Shown: positions 29,584 through 37,570 of the stretch, piece by piece
Numbering within the stretch: position 1 is the first letter of the stretch
Layout: every line of letters begins with the position of its first letter
NCBI GenBank assembly: GCA_963837755.1
Contig: CAWIOP010000001.1
Location: forward strand, 310,001 to 374,000
Length of the DNA: 64,000 nucleotides
Source of the DNA: JADGHX01 sp963837755
GTDB lineage: Bacteria > Pseudomonadota > Gammaproteobacteria > Steroidobacterales > Steroidobacteraceae
Reading direction: 5' to 3'
Made by a program: the position numbers and the translations under genes
The notes under the pieces: generated by a model
Database searches by the model: none
What the model was told of the DNA's origin: nothing
Seen by the model: the letters and a program-made list of their open reading frames with translations, nothing else

Positions 29584-30228
29584 TCACTTCACCGTGTAGC
29601 CACGGCCTTCAAGACAAGCGGTCAGGGCGCGGCGATAGTTGCCCGCCTGAGCCTCGAGTTTCGCCAGGCGTTCGCTATCGCGCCGGTCGTAGCGGCTCTG
29701 AATCTGCCTGGCCCGCTCTTCTCGCTGGGCATCTGAAGCGGCGCCGGCGGCACCACCCAGAATGGCGCCACCCACCGCGCCGGCAGCCGCGTCGTGCGGG
29801 CCGGCAATCACCGCCCCGACCACCGCACCTGTGATGGCGCCGGCGGCGGTGTCGCTGCCCGAGGGCGGCATCGGAACCACTTCGACGCGTTGATGAGGGG
29901 CCAGCGAAGTCTGGCTGGGGTCGAACCCACTTTGCTTCACGCCCCACAGATAGCACTCGTAGCGGTCTCGGGAGAGCCGCTCCGGGCTCTGGCCGGCGTT
30001 GGGGTAGACGTACACCTGCGTCGTCACTGGCTGCGCAGCGGGCACTGGCTCGGGCGGTGGGACCGTTCGGGCCCTGGGCGGCGGGCCGCGACGCGCGGGT
30101 GGCGAATCCACGCAGGCGGACAAGACCAGCGTCAACGCCATCGCCAGCATCAGGGCGGCAGAGAGTCGGACGGCGGGAGACAGGTTGATCGGCACGGATC
30201 GGGCGGGGCGGGCTGAAGCGTGTTGCAC
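29584..30228 (-). CDS. Lipoprotein with glycine-zipper domain
   Basis: Putative outer-membrane lipoprotein of 214 residues from a GTG at 30228 preceded by GGAAA; the frame stays open to 30357 but the extra part is arginine-rich and lacks a signal. The signal peptide ends in the lipobox LSAC. After a Pro-rich linker comes a RYECYLWGVKQSGFDPSQ module, then a glycine zipper (about AAGAITGAVVGAVIAGPHD and GAVGGAILGGAAGAASD) able to insert into membranes, and a C-terminal coil ending YRRALTACLEGRGYTVK. The RYEC and ACLE-RGY modules recur in the downstream protein. Glycine-zipper lipoproteins of this kind are often envelope-stress linked, but no specific role can be given. Confidence 0.75.
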   Translation of the reverse strand: MQHASARPARSVPINLSPAVRLSAALMLAMALTLVLSACVDSPPARRGPPPRARTVPPPEPVPAAQPVTTQVYVYPNAGQSPERLSRDRYECYLWGVKQSGFDPSQTSLAPHQRVEVVPMPPSGSDTAAGAITGAVVGAVIAGPHDAAAGAVGGAILGGAAGAASDAQREERARQIQSRYDRRDSERLAKLEAQAGNYRRALTACLEGRGYTVK

Positions 30229-30465
30229 GGTTGGTTTTCCTCGTGCCGCGGTAGAGCGCCGGGCAGCACGATCTGTTGACTGGTCCAGACGTCGATTTGT
30301 TTTTGCGCGGACGTAATACGGCCGGGCTGTGGTCGACGTTCGGCGGTTTCGTAACACTTTGCAAGACGTCGGCGACAGGTCGTGCCCGGCAGCCGCACCG
30401 GTTTCGCAGTGTCGCCATCGCAGTCTTTACAGCACTGCTCGGGCTAAGTTAGTTTTCCCGCCGCC

Positions 30466-30540
30466 ATGATGTTCACGATCAAGCGCACGAAAAAATCCAG
30501 GAAGCCCTTCGGTGGGGTTCTTGAGGTGCGCGCGCGCTGA
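30466..30540 (+). CDS. Possible lysine-rich leader peptide upstream of asd
   Basis: A 24-codon frame MMFTIKRTKKSRKPFGGVLE (then VRAR and TGA at 30538-30540) contains four lysine codons, three of them clustered at 30490-30504. A terminator follows 28 bases later, and asd begins 195 bases after the leader stop. The segment GGGGTTCTTGAG (30514-30525) can pair partly with CTCGAGGCCCC (30564-30574), the left arm of the terminator, as expected for an antiterminator. A weakness is the lack of a clear ribosome-binding site (CCGCCGCC precedes the ATG). This would be a classic ribosome-mediated attenuator for a lysine-branch gene, inferred from layout only. Confidence 0.35.
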   Translation: MMFTIKRTKKSRKPFGGVLEVRAR

Positions 30541-30567
30541 CGTAAAGATCTGGCAACGCGAATCTCG

Positions 30568-30599
30568 AGGCCCCGCCGGGAAACCGACGGGGCCTTTTT
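30568..30599 (+). terminator. Intrinsic terminator in the asd leader
   Basis: AGGCCCCG (30568-30575) pairs with CGGGGCCT (30588-30595), followed by a T run to 30599. No gene on the plus strand lies upstream for several kilobases, so its likely role is premature termination ahead of asd. Confidence 0.8.
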
Positions 30600-30643
30600 C
30601 GTTCTGGGCGCCCGTCTTCCCGGAGGGACCTCGGTTTTTCCTC

Positions 30644-30717
30644 CGGCGCGAAGCGCCGCTATCCGTACGGGGTTTCGCGCTCTGCGCGACACCCCGTTGA
30701 ACCCCGGGCGCAGCCCG
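30644..30717 (-). repeat. Intergenic hairpin repeat, copy F (reverse orientation)
   Basis: Read on the minus strand: hairpin 1 CGGGC-TGC-GCCCG (30717-30705), GGTTCAAC linker, hairpin 2 (30695-30669, GGGGTGTCGCGC / GCGCGAAACCCC), GTACGGATAG, hairpin 3 CGGCGC-TTC-GCGCCG (30658-30644). It ends 18 bases before the asd ATG and is one of two copies in this orientation. Confidence 0.9.
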
Positions 30718-30735
30718 TAAGAATGGAGACCCTGC

Positions 30736-31785
30736 ATGTCATCCGCACAAGCCGCTGGCCAGCTCAGCCGCCTGCCCGCCAAGCCTGTTATCGCCGTGGT
30801 TGGCGCGACGGGCGCCGTCGGCGTCGAAATCCTCAACTGCATCGAGAAGCGCAACTTCCCTTACTCGGAGATTCGCGCGCTCGCCTCGGCACGCTCGGCC
30901 GGCAAGCAGCTGCCGTTCGCGGGCAAGACCGTCACGGTGACGCAGCTCAACGAGCAGTCGTTCGATGGCGTGCACCTCGCGCTGTTCTCCGCTGGCGGCG
31001 CAACGTCGCGCAAGTACGCCCCCATTGCGACGGCGCGCGGCGCGGTGGTGGTGGACAACTCATCCGCATTCCGCATGGACGATGGCGTGCCGCTCGTCGT
31101 GCCGGAGATCAACCCACAAGCCATGGCGGGGCACCACGGCATCATCTCGAACCCCAACTGCGCGGCCATCATCTCGATCACGCCGCTGTGGCCCATACAC
31201 AAGCTGAACCCCATCCGGCGGCTCATCATCTCCACCTACCAGGCGGCCTCGGGCGCAGGCGCGGCCGCGATGGAAGAGCTGCTCGAATCCACGCGCGCGA
31301 GCCTCGAAGGGCGCGAGTATCAGCAGAAGGTGCTGCCGCATCCTTACGCGTTCAATCTCTTCAGCCACAACACCAAAGTGGACCCGCAGACGGGGTACAA
31401 CGACGAAGAGGCGAAAGTCATCGCGGAAGCGCGCAAGATTTTCGGCGAGCCCAACCTCGCGGTTTCCGCCACCTGCGTGCGCGTGCCGGTGTTGCGAGCT
31501 CACAGCGTGTCGCTCACGTTCGAGTGTGGGCGGCCGATTTCACCGGATGAAGTTCGCAGGATTCTCGCGACCGCGCCAGGCGTGAAGATCGTTGACGACG
31601 TTGAGCGCAATTACTTCCCGATGCCGAACGATGCCACGGGCGAGGACGACATTCTCGTTGGGCGCATTCGCAAGGACCTCAGCGACCCGAGCGGCAAGTC
31701 GATCTCGCTGTTCTGCGCGGGCGATCAGTTGCTGAAGGGCGCGGCTCTCAACGCCGTGCAGATTGCCGAGCGGCTTCTGATGTAA
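30736..31785 (+). CDS. asd: Aspartate-semialdehyde dehydrogenase
   Basis: Makes aspartate semialdehyde from aspartyl phosphate with NADPH, the branch point to lysine, diaminopimelate, threonine and methionine. The 349 residues show the dinucleotide-binding GATGAVG (residues 23-29), the catalytic cysteine in SNPNC (Cys142), and substrate residues in TYQAASGAG and the CVRVPVLRAHSVSLTFE segment with its conserved His. Length agrees with family members of about 340. It stands alone on the plus strand within ribosomal genes on the minus strand. The upstream leader frame and terminator suggest attenuation control. Confidence 0.96.
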   Translation: MSSAQAAGQLSRLPAKPVIAVVGATGAVGVEILNCIEKRNFPYSEIRALASARSAGKQLPFAGKTVTVTQLNEQSFDGVHLALFSAGGATSRKYAPIATARGAVVVDNSSAFRMDDGVPLVVPEINPQAMAGHHGIISNPNCAAIISITPLWPIHKLNPIRRLIISTYQAASGAGAAAMEELLESTRASLEGREYQQKVLPHPYAFNLFSHNTKVDPQTGYNDEEAKVIAEARKIFGEPNLAVSATCVRVPVLRAHSVSLTFECGRPISPDEVRRILATAPGVKIVDDVERNYFPMPNDATGEDDILVGRIRKDLSDPSGKSISLFCAGDQLLKGAALNAVQIAERLLM

Positions 31786-31923
31786 GCGTTGCGCGTCGCC
31801 GGAGGCGCCTGGATCGGCGCCTTACGCGATCGGGGCCGATTGCGGCCGAGGGGTCGCTTGCCCCCTGGCGTTGTGGCGCCGATAGTTGGGCCCTGGACAC
31901 AGGCCCAACGGAGGCCATCACTC

Positions 31924-32090
31924 GTGCGCAGATTCATCGATCTCAGCCACACGATTCACGATGGGCTGGTCACCTGCAAGGGGCTGCCGGGGCCGGTGAT
32001 CTGTGACTATTTCTGTTCAGCGCCGTGCCGCCAAAACTCAAAGGCGTTGGCACTTTCCCGGTGCGCGCTTTCGCGGCCGTGGAAACCTGA
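31924..32090 (+). pseudogene. Internally deleted cyclase-family (arylformamidase-like) gene
   Basis: The first 29 codons from a GTG at 31924 read VRRFIDLSHTIHDGLVTCKG and LPGPVICDY, the N-terminus of metal-dependent cyclase/arylformamidase proteins. From 32016 in a different frame the sequence reads FSAVPPKLKGVGTFPVRAFA and stops at 32088-32090, which resembles the C-terminus of the same family (AVP-K--G-GTFPVRAFA). A normal member has about 220-260 residues, so roughly 170-200 internal residues, including the metal-binding HxGTHxD motif, are missing. It follows asd on the same strand and is almost certainly non-functional. Confidence 0.7.
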
Positions 32091-32150
32091 AGGCTGCGCG
32101 TCGCCCGAACCTGAAAGCACCGATCCCCTACACCGCCGGATTCACGCCGA

Positions 32151-32279
32151 CAAAAACAAAAACGCCGCGCCCATCACTGGGCACGGCGTCTTCAGGACTC
32201 TGCACAGGCCGCAAAAGTCGCACTTTTCGCGGCCGGAAACGAAGCTACTGTCGGAAAAAAGCGCCGCAGGCGACTTTTT
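32151..32279 (-). terminator. Three tandem hairpins, terminators downstream of rpsJ
   Basis: On the minus strand, directly after the rpsJ stop: a stem of AAAAAGTCGCC with GGCGCTTTTTT (32279-32255, one bulge), then GGCCGC and AAAAGT paired across a 3-base loop (32234-32207), then ACGCCGTGCCC with GGGCGCGGCGT followed by TTTTGTTTTT (32189-32151). The first and third have proper T runs, so the str/rpsJ transcript should end here. Confidence 0.85.
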
Positions 32280-32288
32280 CCAATCAAC

Positions 32289-32600
32289 TCAGTTCAGTTT
32301 GATATGAACGTCGACGCCCGCCGGCAGCTCGAGCTTCATGAGCGCATCCACCGTCTTGTCGGTCGGGTTCAGGATGTCCATGAGGCGCTTGTGCGTGCGC
32401 AGCTCGAACTGGTCGCGCGCGTCCTTGTCTCCGTGCGGCGAGACGAGCAGCGTGAAGCGCTCCATCTTCGTCGGCAACGGAACCGGGCCGCGCACCGTGG
32501 CGCCCGTGCGCTTCGCGGTTTCCACGATCTCGCGCGCGGAGCTGTCGATCAGGCGGTGGTCGAACGCCTTGAGCCTGATACGGATGTTCTGATTAGCCAT
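32289..32600 (-). CDS. rpsJ: 30S ribosomal protein S10
   Basis: Head protein of the small subunit and NusE, the partner of NusB and NusG in antitermination. It has 103 residues: MANQNIRIRLKAFDHRLIDS, the loop GPVPLPTKMERFTLLVSPHGDKDARDQFELRTHKRLMDI and the end PAGVDVHIKLN. In most gammaproteobacteria it is followed directly by rplC; here it is followed by terminators and an unrelated 3.9-kb insert. It therefore belongs to the str transcript with tuf. Confidence 0.98.
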   Translation of the reverse strand: MANQNIRIRLKAFDHRLIDSSAREIVETAKRTGATVRGPVPLPTKMERFTLLVSPHGDKDARDQFELRTHKRLMDILNPTDKTVDALMKLELPAGVDVHIKLN

Positions 32601-32612
32601 GTTGGATTCTCA

Positions 32613-32688
32613 CGGGCTGCGCCCGGGTTTCAACCGGGATACGCGCAAAGTGCGCGAATCCCCGTTCGGTTAACGGCGCTACGCGCCG
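32613..32688 (+). repeat. Intergenic hairpin repeat, copy G
   Basis: Hairpin 1 CGGGC-TGC-GCCCG (32613-32625), linker GTTTCAAC, hairpin 2 (about 32635-32663; CGGGATACGCGC / GTGCGCGAATCCCCG), linker TTCGGTTAA, hairpin 3 CGGCGC-TAC-GCGCCG (32674-32688). It fills the tuf-rpsJ gap. Confidence 0.9.
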
Positions 32689-32699
32689 CAAAAAATATC

Positions 32700-33890
<1,191 letters not shown>

Positions 33891-33936
33891 GGCGAAGCTT
33901 CCCGAATAAGAAAACAGTGACTAAATTCTTGACCAG

Positions 33937-36024
33937 TTACTTTTTGATGATGCTATCCGCGATGTTCGGCGGCACTTCCAGGTACTTCTCGAATTCCATC
34001 GTGAAAGTAGCGCGACCCTGGCTCATCGAGCGCACGGTCGTGGCGTAGCCGAACATCTCCGACAGCGGCACTTCCGCCGTGACGGCCTTACCTGAGGGGC
34101 TATCCTCCATGCCCATGATCTGACCGCGGCGGCGATTGAGGTCGCCGATGACGTCGCCCGAGTATTCCTCAGGCGTCACCACTTCGACCTTCATGACGGG
34201 CTCGAGCAGCACCGGCCTGGCCTTGCGGAAGCCGTCCTTGAAGCCCATCGAGGCGGCGATCTTGAACGCCATCTCGTTCGAGTCGACGTCGTGGTACGAG
34301 CCGTCGAACGCGGTGATCTTGACGTCTACCACCGGGTAGCCCGCCATGACGCCCGTCTCGGTCGCCTCGCGAACGCCCTTCTCGATGGCCGGGATGAACT
34401 CGCGCGGCACGGCGCCGCCAACGATGCCGTTGACGAACTCGACACCCTTGCCCGGCTCATTCGGCTCGAGCTTCAGCCACACGTGGCCGTACTGGCCACG
34501 GCCGCCGGACTGGCGCACGAATTTGCCTTCCGACTCGATCTTCCCGCGGATGGTCTCACGGTAGGCGACCTGCGGCTTGCCGACGTTCGCCTCGACCTTG
34601 AACTCGCGCTTCATGCGATCGACGATGATTTCCAGGTGCAGCTCGCCCATGCCGGCGATGATGGTCTGGCCCGACTCCGGGTCGGTGTGCACGCGGAACG
34701 ACGGGTCTTCCTTCGCGAGGCGCTGAAGCGCAAGGCCCATTCTTTCCTGGTCGACTTTGGTCTTCGGCTCCACCGCCACCGAGATGACGGGGTTGGGGAA
34801 TTCCATCTTCTCGAGCGTGATCACCTTCTCGAGATCCGAGAGGGTGTCGCCCGTGATGACGTCCTTCAGGCCCACGGCGGCGGCGATGTCGCCCGCACGC
34901 ACTTCCTTCAGCTCCGTGCGCTCGCTCGCGTGCATCTGGAGCAGGCGGCCGATGCGCTCTTTCCTGCCCTTGCTCGGCACGTACACGGTGTCGCCGGCGT
35001 TGAGCACGCCCGAGTACACGCGGAAGAACGTGAGGTTGCCGACGAAGGGGTCGTTCAGGATCTTGAAGGCGAGCGCCGAGAACGGCGCTTCGTCGCTGGC
35101 GGGGCGGGTGTCCGGCTCGCCATCTTCGTTCAGGCCCTTGACGCTCGGCATCTCCACCGGGCTCGGCATGAACTCGATGATGGCGTCGAGCAGCGCCTGC
35201 ACGCCCTTGTTCTTGAACGCCGTGCCGAGCATGGTGAGCACGATGTCGTTCTTGAGCGCGCGCGTGCGCAGGCCCTGGCGGATGTCGGCTTCCGACAGCG
35301 TGCCCGCTTCGAGGTACCTGGTGGTCAGCTCGTCGCTCGCTTCGGCGGCGGCCTCGATCATCCTGGCGCGGTATTCCTCGGCCTGCCCCTGGAGGCTCGC
35401 CGGGATGGGCTGGAACTGGAACTTCATGCCCTGGCTTTCCATGTCCCAGATGATCGCCTTCATGCGAATGAGGTCGATCACGCCTTCGAAGTTGTCTTCG
35501 GCGCCGATCGGAATCTGGATGGGCACGGGGTTGCCGCGCAGGCGCGACCTGATCTGGTCGACGCAGCGGAAGAAGTTGGCGCCGGCGCGGTCCATTTTGT
35601 TGACGAACGCAATGCGCGGCACGCCGTACTTGGTCATCTGGCGCCACACCGTCTCGGACTGCGGTTGCACGCCCGACACCGCGCAGAACAGCGCAACGGC
35701 GCTATCGAGCACGCGCAGCGAACGCTCCACCTCGATGGTGAAGTCCACGTGGCCCGGCGTGTCGATGATGTTGATGCGATGCTCGGGGAAGGTGCCGTCC
35801 ATGCCCTTCCAGAAACACGTGGTCGCGGCCGCCGTGATGGTGATGCCGCGCTCCTGCTCCTGCTCCATGTAGTCCATGACGGCCGCGCCGTCATGCACTT
35901 CGCCGATCTTGTGGGAGACGCCGGTGTAGAAAAGGATGCGCTCAGTCGTGGTGGTCTTCCCGGCGTCGATGTGCGCCGAGATCCCGATGTTTCGATAACG
36001 CTCTATGGGCGTACCGCGTGCCAC
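33937..36024 (-). CDS. fusA: Elongation factor G
   Basis: Ribosomal translocase and recycling GTPase, 695 residues. The G domain shows GISAHIDAGKTTTTERILFY, the switch region ERGITITAAATT, DTPGHVDFTIEVERSLRVLD and FVNKMDRAGANF. Domain IV has the loop GYPVVDVKITAFDGSYHDVDS, and domain V starts LLEPVMKVEVVTPEEYSGDV. Length matches bacterial EF-G1 (about 700). It lies between rpsG and tuf. Confidence 0.98.
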   Translation of the reverse strand: MARGTPIERYRNIGISAHIDAGKTTTTERILFYTGVSHKIGEVHDGAAVMDYMEQEQERGITITAAATTCFWKGMDGTFPEHRINIIDTPGHVDFTIEVERSLRVLDSAVALFCAVSGVQPQSETVWRQMTKYGVPRIAFVNKMDRAGANFFRCVDQIRSRLRGNPVPIQIPIGAEDNFEGVIDLIRMKAIIWDMESQGMKFQFQPIPASLQGQAEEYRARMIEAAAEASDELTTRYLEAGTLSEADIRQGLRTRALKNDIVLTMLGTAFKNKGVQALLDAIIEFMPSPVEMPSVKGLNEDGEPDTRPASDEAPFSALAFKILNDPFVGNLTFFRVYSGVLNAGDTVYVPSKGRKERIGRLLQMHASERTELKEVRAGDIAAAVGLKDVITGDTLSDLEKVITLEKMEFPNPVISVAVEPKTKVDQERMGLALQRLAKEDPSFRVHTDPESGQTIIAGMGELHLEIIVDRMKREFKVEANVGKPQVAYRETIRGKIESEGKFVRQSGGRGQYGHVWLKLEPNEPGKGVEFVNGIVGGAVPREFIPAIEKGVREATETGVMAGYPVVDVKITAFDGSYHDVDSNEMAFKIAASMGFKDGFRKARPVLLEPVMKVEVVTPEEYSGDVIGDLNRRRGQIMGMEDSPSGKAVTAEVPLSEMFGYATTVRSMSQGRATFTMEFEKYLEVPPNIADSIIKK

Positions 36025-36087
36025 GATGAGGTCCTCTTTGGGCTGGGCCGGCTCGACCTCTGGCGAGGTGGACGGCCGCCGCGTGAA

Positions 36088-36567
36088 TTACCAGCGATAG
36101 TGCGCGAAGGCCTTGTTGGCCTCGGCCATACGGTGCGTGTCTTCGCGCTTGCGCACGGCGGCGCCGCGGTTTTCCGCAGCGTCCATCAACTCGTGGGCCA
36201 GGCGGAAAGCCATCGACTTCTCGCTGCGATCGCGAGCGGCGTCGATGATCCAACGCATCGCCAGTGTCTGGCGGCGAGTAGCGCGCACTTCAACGGGCAC
36301 CTGGTAGGTGGCGCCGCCGACGCGACGCGACTTCACCTCGACCACGGGCTTCACGTTGTCGAGCGCGGTGGTGAGCATGGTCACCGCTTCAACACCGGGC
36401 TTGCCGGTCTTCTCGGAGATGCGCTCGATGGCACCGTAAATGATGCGCTCGGCGGCGGACTTCTTGCCGCTCTCCATGACCACGTTCATGAACTTGGCCA
36501 GCATCTCGTTGTGGTACTTCGGGTCCGGCAGGATGGTGCGGACAGGAGCTTGTGCACGGCGTGACAT
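36088..36567 (-). CDS. rpsG: 30S ribosomal protein S7
   Basis: Head-assembly protein next to the E site and, in E. coli, repressor of the str operon. The 159 residues carry ILPDPKYHNEMLAKFMNVVM, GKKSAAERIIYGAIERI, VEVKSRRVGGATYQVPVEVR and AMRWIIDAARDRSEKSMAFRLAHELMDA. The ending HRMAEANKAFAHYRW is typical. Usual length is 156. It is followed by fusA after 63 bases. Confidence 0.98.
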   Translation of the reverse strand: MSRRAQAPVRTILPDPKYHNEMLAKFMNVVMESGKKSAAERIIYGAIERISEKTGKPGVEAVTMLTTALDNVKPVVEVKSRRVGGATYQVPVEVRATRRQTLAMRWIIDAARDRSEKSMAFRLAHELMDAAENRGAAVRKREDTHRMAEANKAFAHYRW

Positions 36568-36579
36568 ATTGGTTGCTCC

Positions 36580-36954
36580 TTACTTCTTCGGGCGCTTGGC
36601 GCCGTACTTCGAGCGGCTCTGCCGGCGTTCGCCGACGCCCGCGCAGTCCAGCGTGCCGCGCACGGTGTGGTAGCGCACGCCAGGAAGGTCTTTCACGCGG
36701 CCACCGCGGATGAGCACCACAGAGTGCTCCTGAAGGTTGTGACCTTCGCCGCCGATGTAGCTCGTGACCTCGTAGCCGTTGGTGAGACGAACGCGGCACA
36801 CCTTGCGAAGGGCCGAGTTGGGCTTCTTCGGCGTCGTCGTATAGACGCGCGTGCAGACGCCACGCTTTTGCGGTGAGGCGCCGAGCGCCGGCACCTTCGT
36901 TTTTTCTGCTCTCGTCCGGCGGGGGGCCCGGATAAGCTGCCCAGTGGTGGCCAT
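36580..36954 (-). CDS. rpsL: 30S ribosomal protein S12
   Basis: Decoding-centre protein of 124 residues. The ATG at 36954 was chosen because it follows GGAG by seven bases and gives the canonical MATTGQLIRAPRR; an upstream ATG at 36966 would add four residues. The loops TTTPKKPNSALRKV and GGRVKDLPGVRYH carry lysines at the positions equivalent to Lys42/43 and Lys87/88, the streptomycin-sensitive form. It is the first gene of the str operon, with a strong promoter about 165 bases upstream. Confidence 0.98.
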   Translation of the reverse strand: MATTGQLIRAPRRTRAEKTKVPALGASPQKRGVCTRVYTTTPKKPNSALRKVCRVRLTNGYEVTSYIGGEGHNLQEHSVVLIRGGRVKDLPGVRYHTVRGTLDCAGVGERRQSRSKYGAKRPKK

Positions 36955-37116
36955 GCCTGTCTCCAAGAAACCTTGACTGCGAGCTCCCCCGGGTATCGGA
37001 GGCTTTCGCGCGATTGCGCTTAGAAGACGCGCGGGCCGCCCTCGTCAGGCGGCCCGGTATTCTAAGCGCTGCTTTCAATCCGGCAGATAAGGGTGCCGGA
37101 TCGACAAAGGCCGGCG

Positions 37117-37145
37117 ATTCTAGGTACCGACCCCAAGGGTGTCAA
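37117..37145 (-). promoter_or_regulatory. Promoter of the str operon
   Basis: On the minus strand TTGACA (37145-37140), a 17-base spacer, and TAGAAT (37122-37117) form a near-consensus sigma-70 promoter. Transcription would start near 37110 and give a leader of about 155 bases before rpsL. Confidence 0.82.
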
Positions 37146-37314
37146 CCAGCCGGGAAATGCGTCACGGGTCCGGGTCGCTGTCGGAACGGCTTGGGTCTGG
37201 CCCGGGCTGGCGCAGCGGGAGCGCGGGCGTCCACGGTGCGCACGAGGCGAGGGCGCCGGATTGCGACCCCAGAAGCGGTCTCGCATCGGAAAACGGCAAG
37301 GCTGCCGGCTCTCC

Positions 37315-37372
37315 GGCCGGTCCCCGCGAGGCCCCCTTTCGAGTGAGCCCTCGCCTGCGAAAGCCCAGATCG
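37315..37372 (+). repeat. Degenerate half copy of the 13-kb repeat arm
   Basis: GGCCGGTCCCCGC, then GGCCC, CGAGTGAGCC and CGCCTGCGAA follow in the same order and spacing as in 13741-13790. The match is clear in blocks but several bases differ, so it looks like an old remnant. Confidence 0.55.
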
Positions 37373-37430
37373 CGGTCCTCGGTCAGGAGAGAGAGTGCGG
37401 CAAGGTCCGTTGGTTGCTAGCCTTGCTCGC

Positions 37431-37511
37431 ATGCGTACCCGTTTTGACAGTCTCTCGATCGTTCTGGGATTGCTGATTCTCGTTGCAATCGCCGCCGGCT
37501 CGCTGGCCTGA
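37431..37511 (+). CDS. Possible 26-residue hydrophobic small protein
   Basis: MRTRFDSLSIVLGLLILVAI followed by AAGSLA and TGA. It has a basic N-terminus and one continuous membrane-spanning stretch, the shape of a small membrane protein. No good ribosome-binding site precedes it and there is no family to compare, so it may be chance. Confidence 0.25.
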   Translation: MRTRFDSLSIVLGLLILVAIAAGSLA

Positions 37512-37570
37512 CAGTCGAGCTCGGGGCCGGGCAGCGCCCGGCCTGCGATCCTGGCCTTCCCGGTGCCATC

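Larger units (their letters stand above)
30229..30735. promoter_or_regulatory. Divergent regulatory region between the lipoprotein gene and asd
   Basis: About 500 bases holding, from left to right, the lipoprotein promoter side, a possible -35/-10 pair reading rightward (TTTACA at 30426, TAGTTT at 30450, 18-base spacer), a short lysine-rich leader frame, an intrinsic terminator and repeat copy F directly before asd. No known riboswitch consensus was recognised. Confidence 0.5.
36955..37570. other. Leader and spacer between rpsL and the RND pump gene
   Basis: About 600 bases. It contains the rpsL leader with a GGGCCGCC/GGCGGCCC hairpin (37033-37055), the str promoter (37117-37145), a degenerate copy of the 13-kb repeat arm (37315-37372), a tiny hydrophobic frame (37431-37511) and a GC-rich hairpin, GGCCGGGC-AGC-GCCCGGCC, at about 37524-37542 that may end the pump transcript. 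No ordinary gene is seen. Confidence 0.6.

Noticed and set aside
30400..30735. Lysine riboswitch upstream of asd
   Set aside because: The conserved lysine riboswitch core and its five-helix layout could not be recognised in the roughly 170 bases before the terminator; the leader peptide reading fits better.
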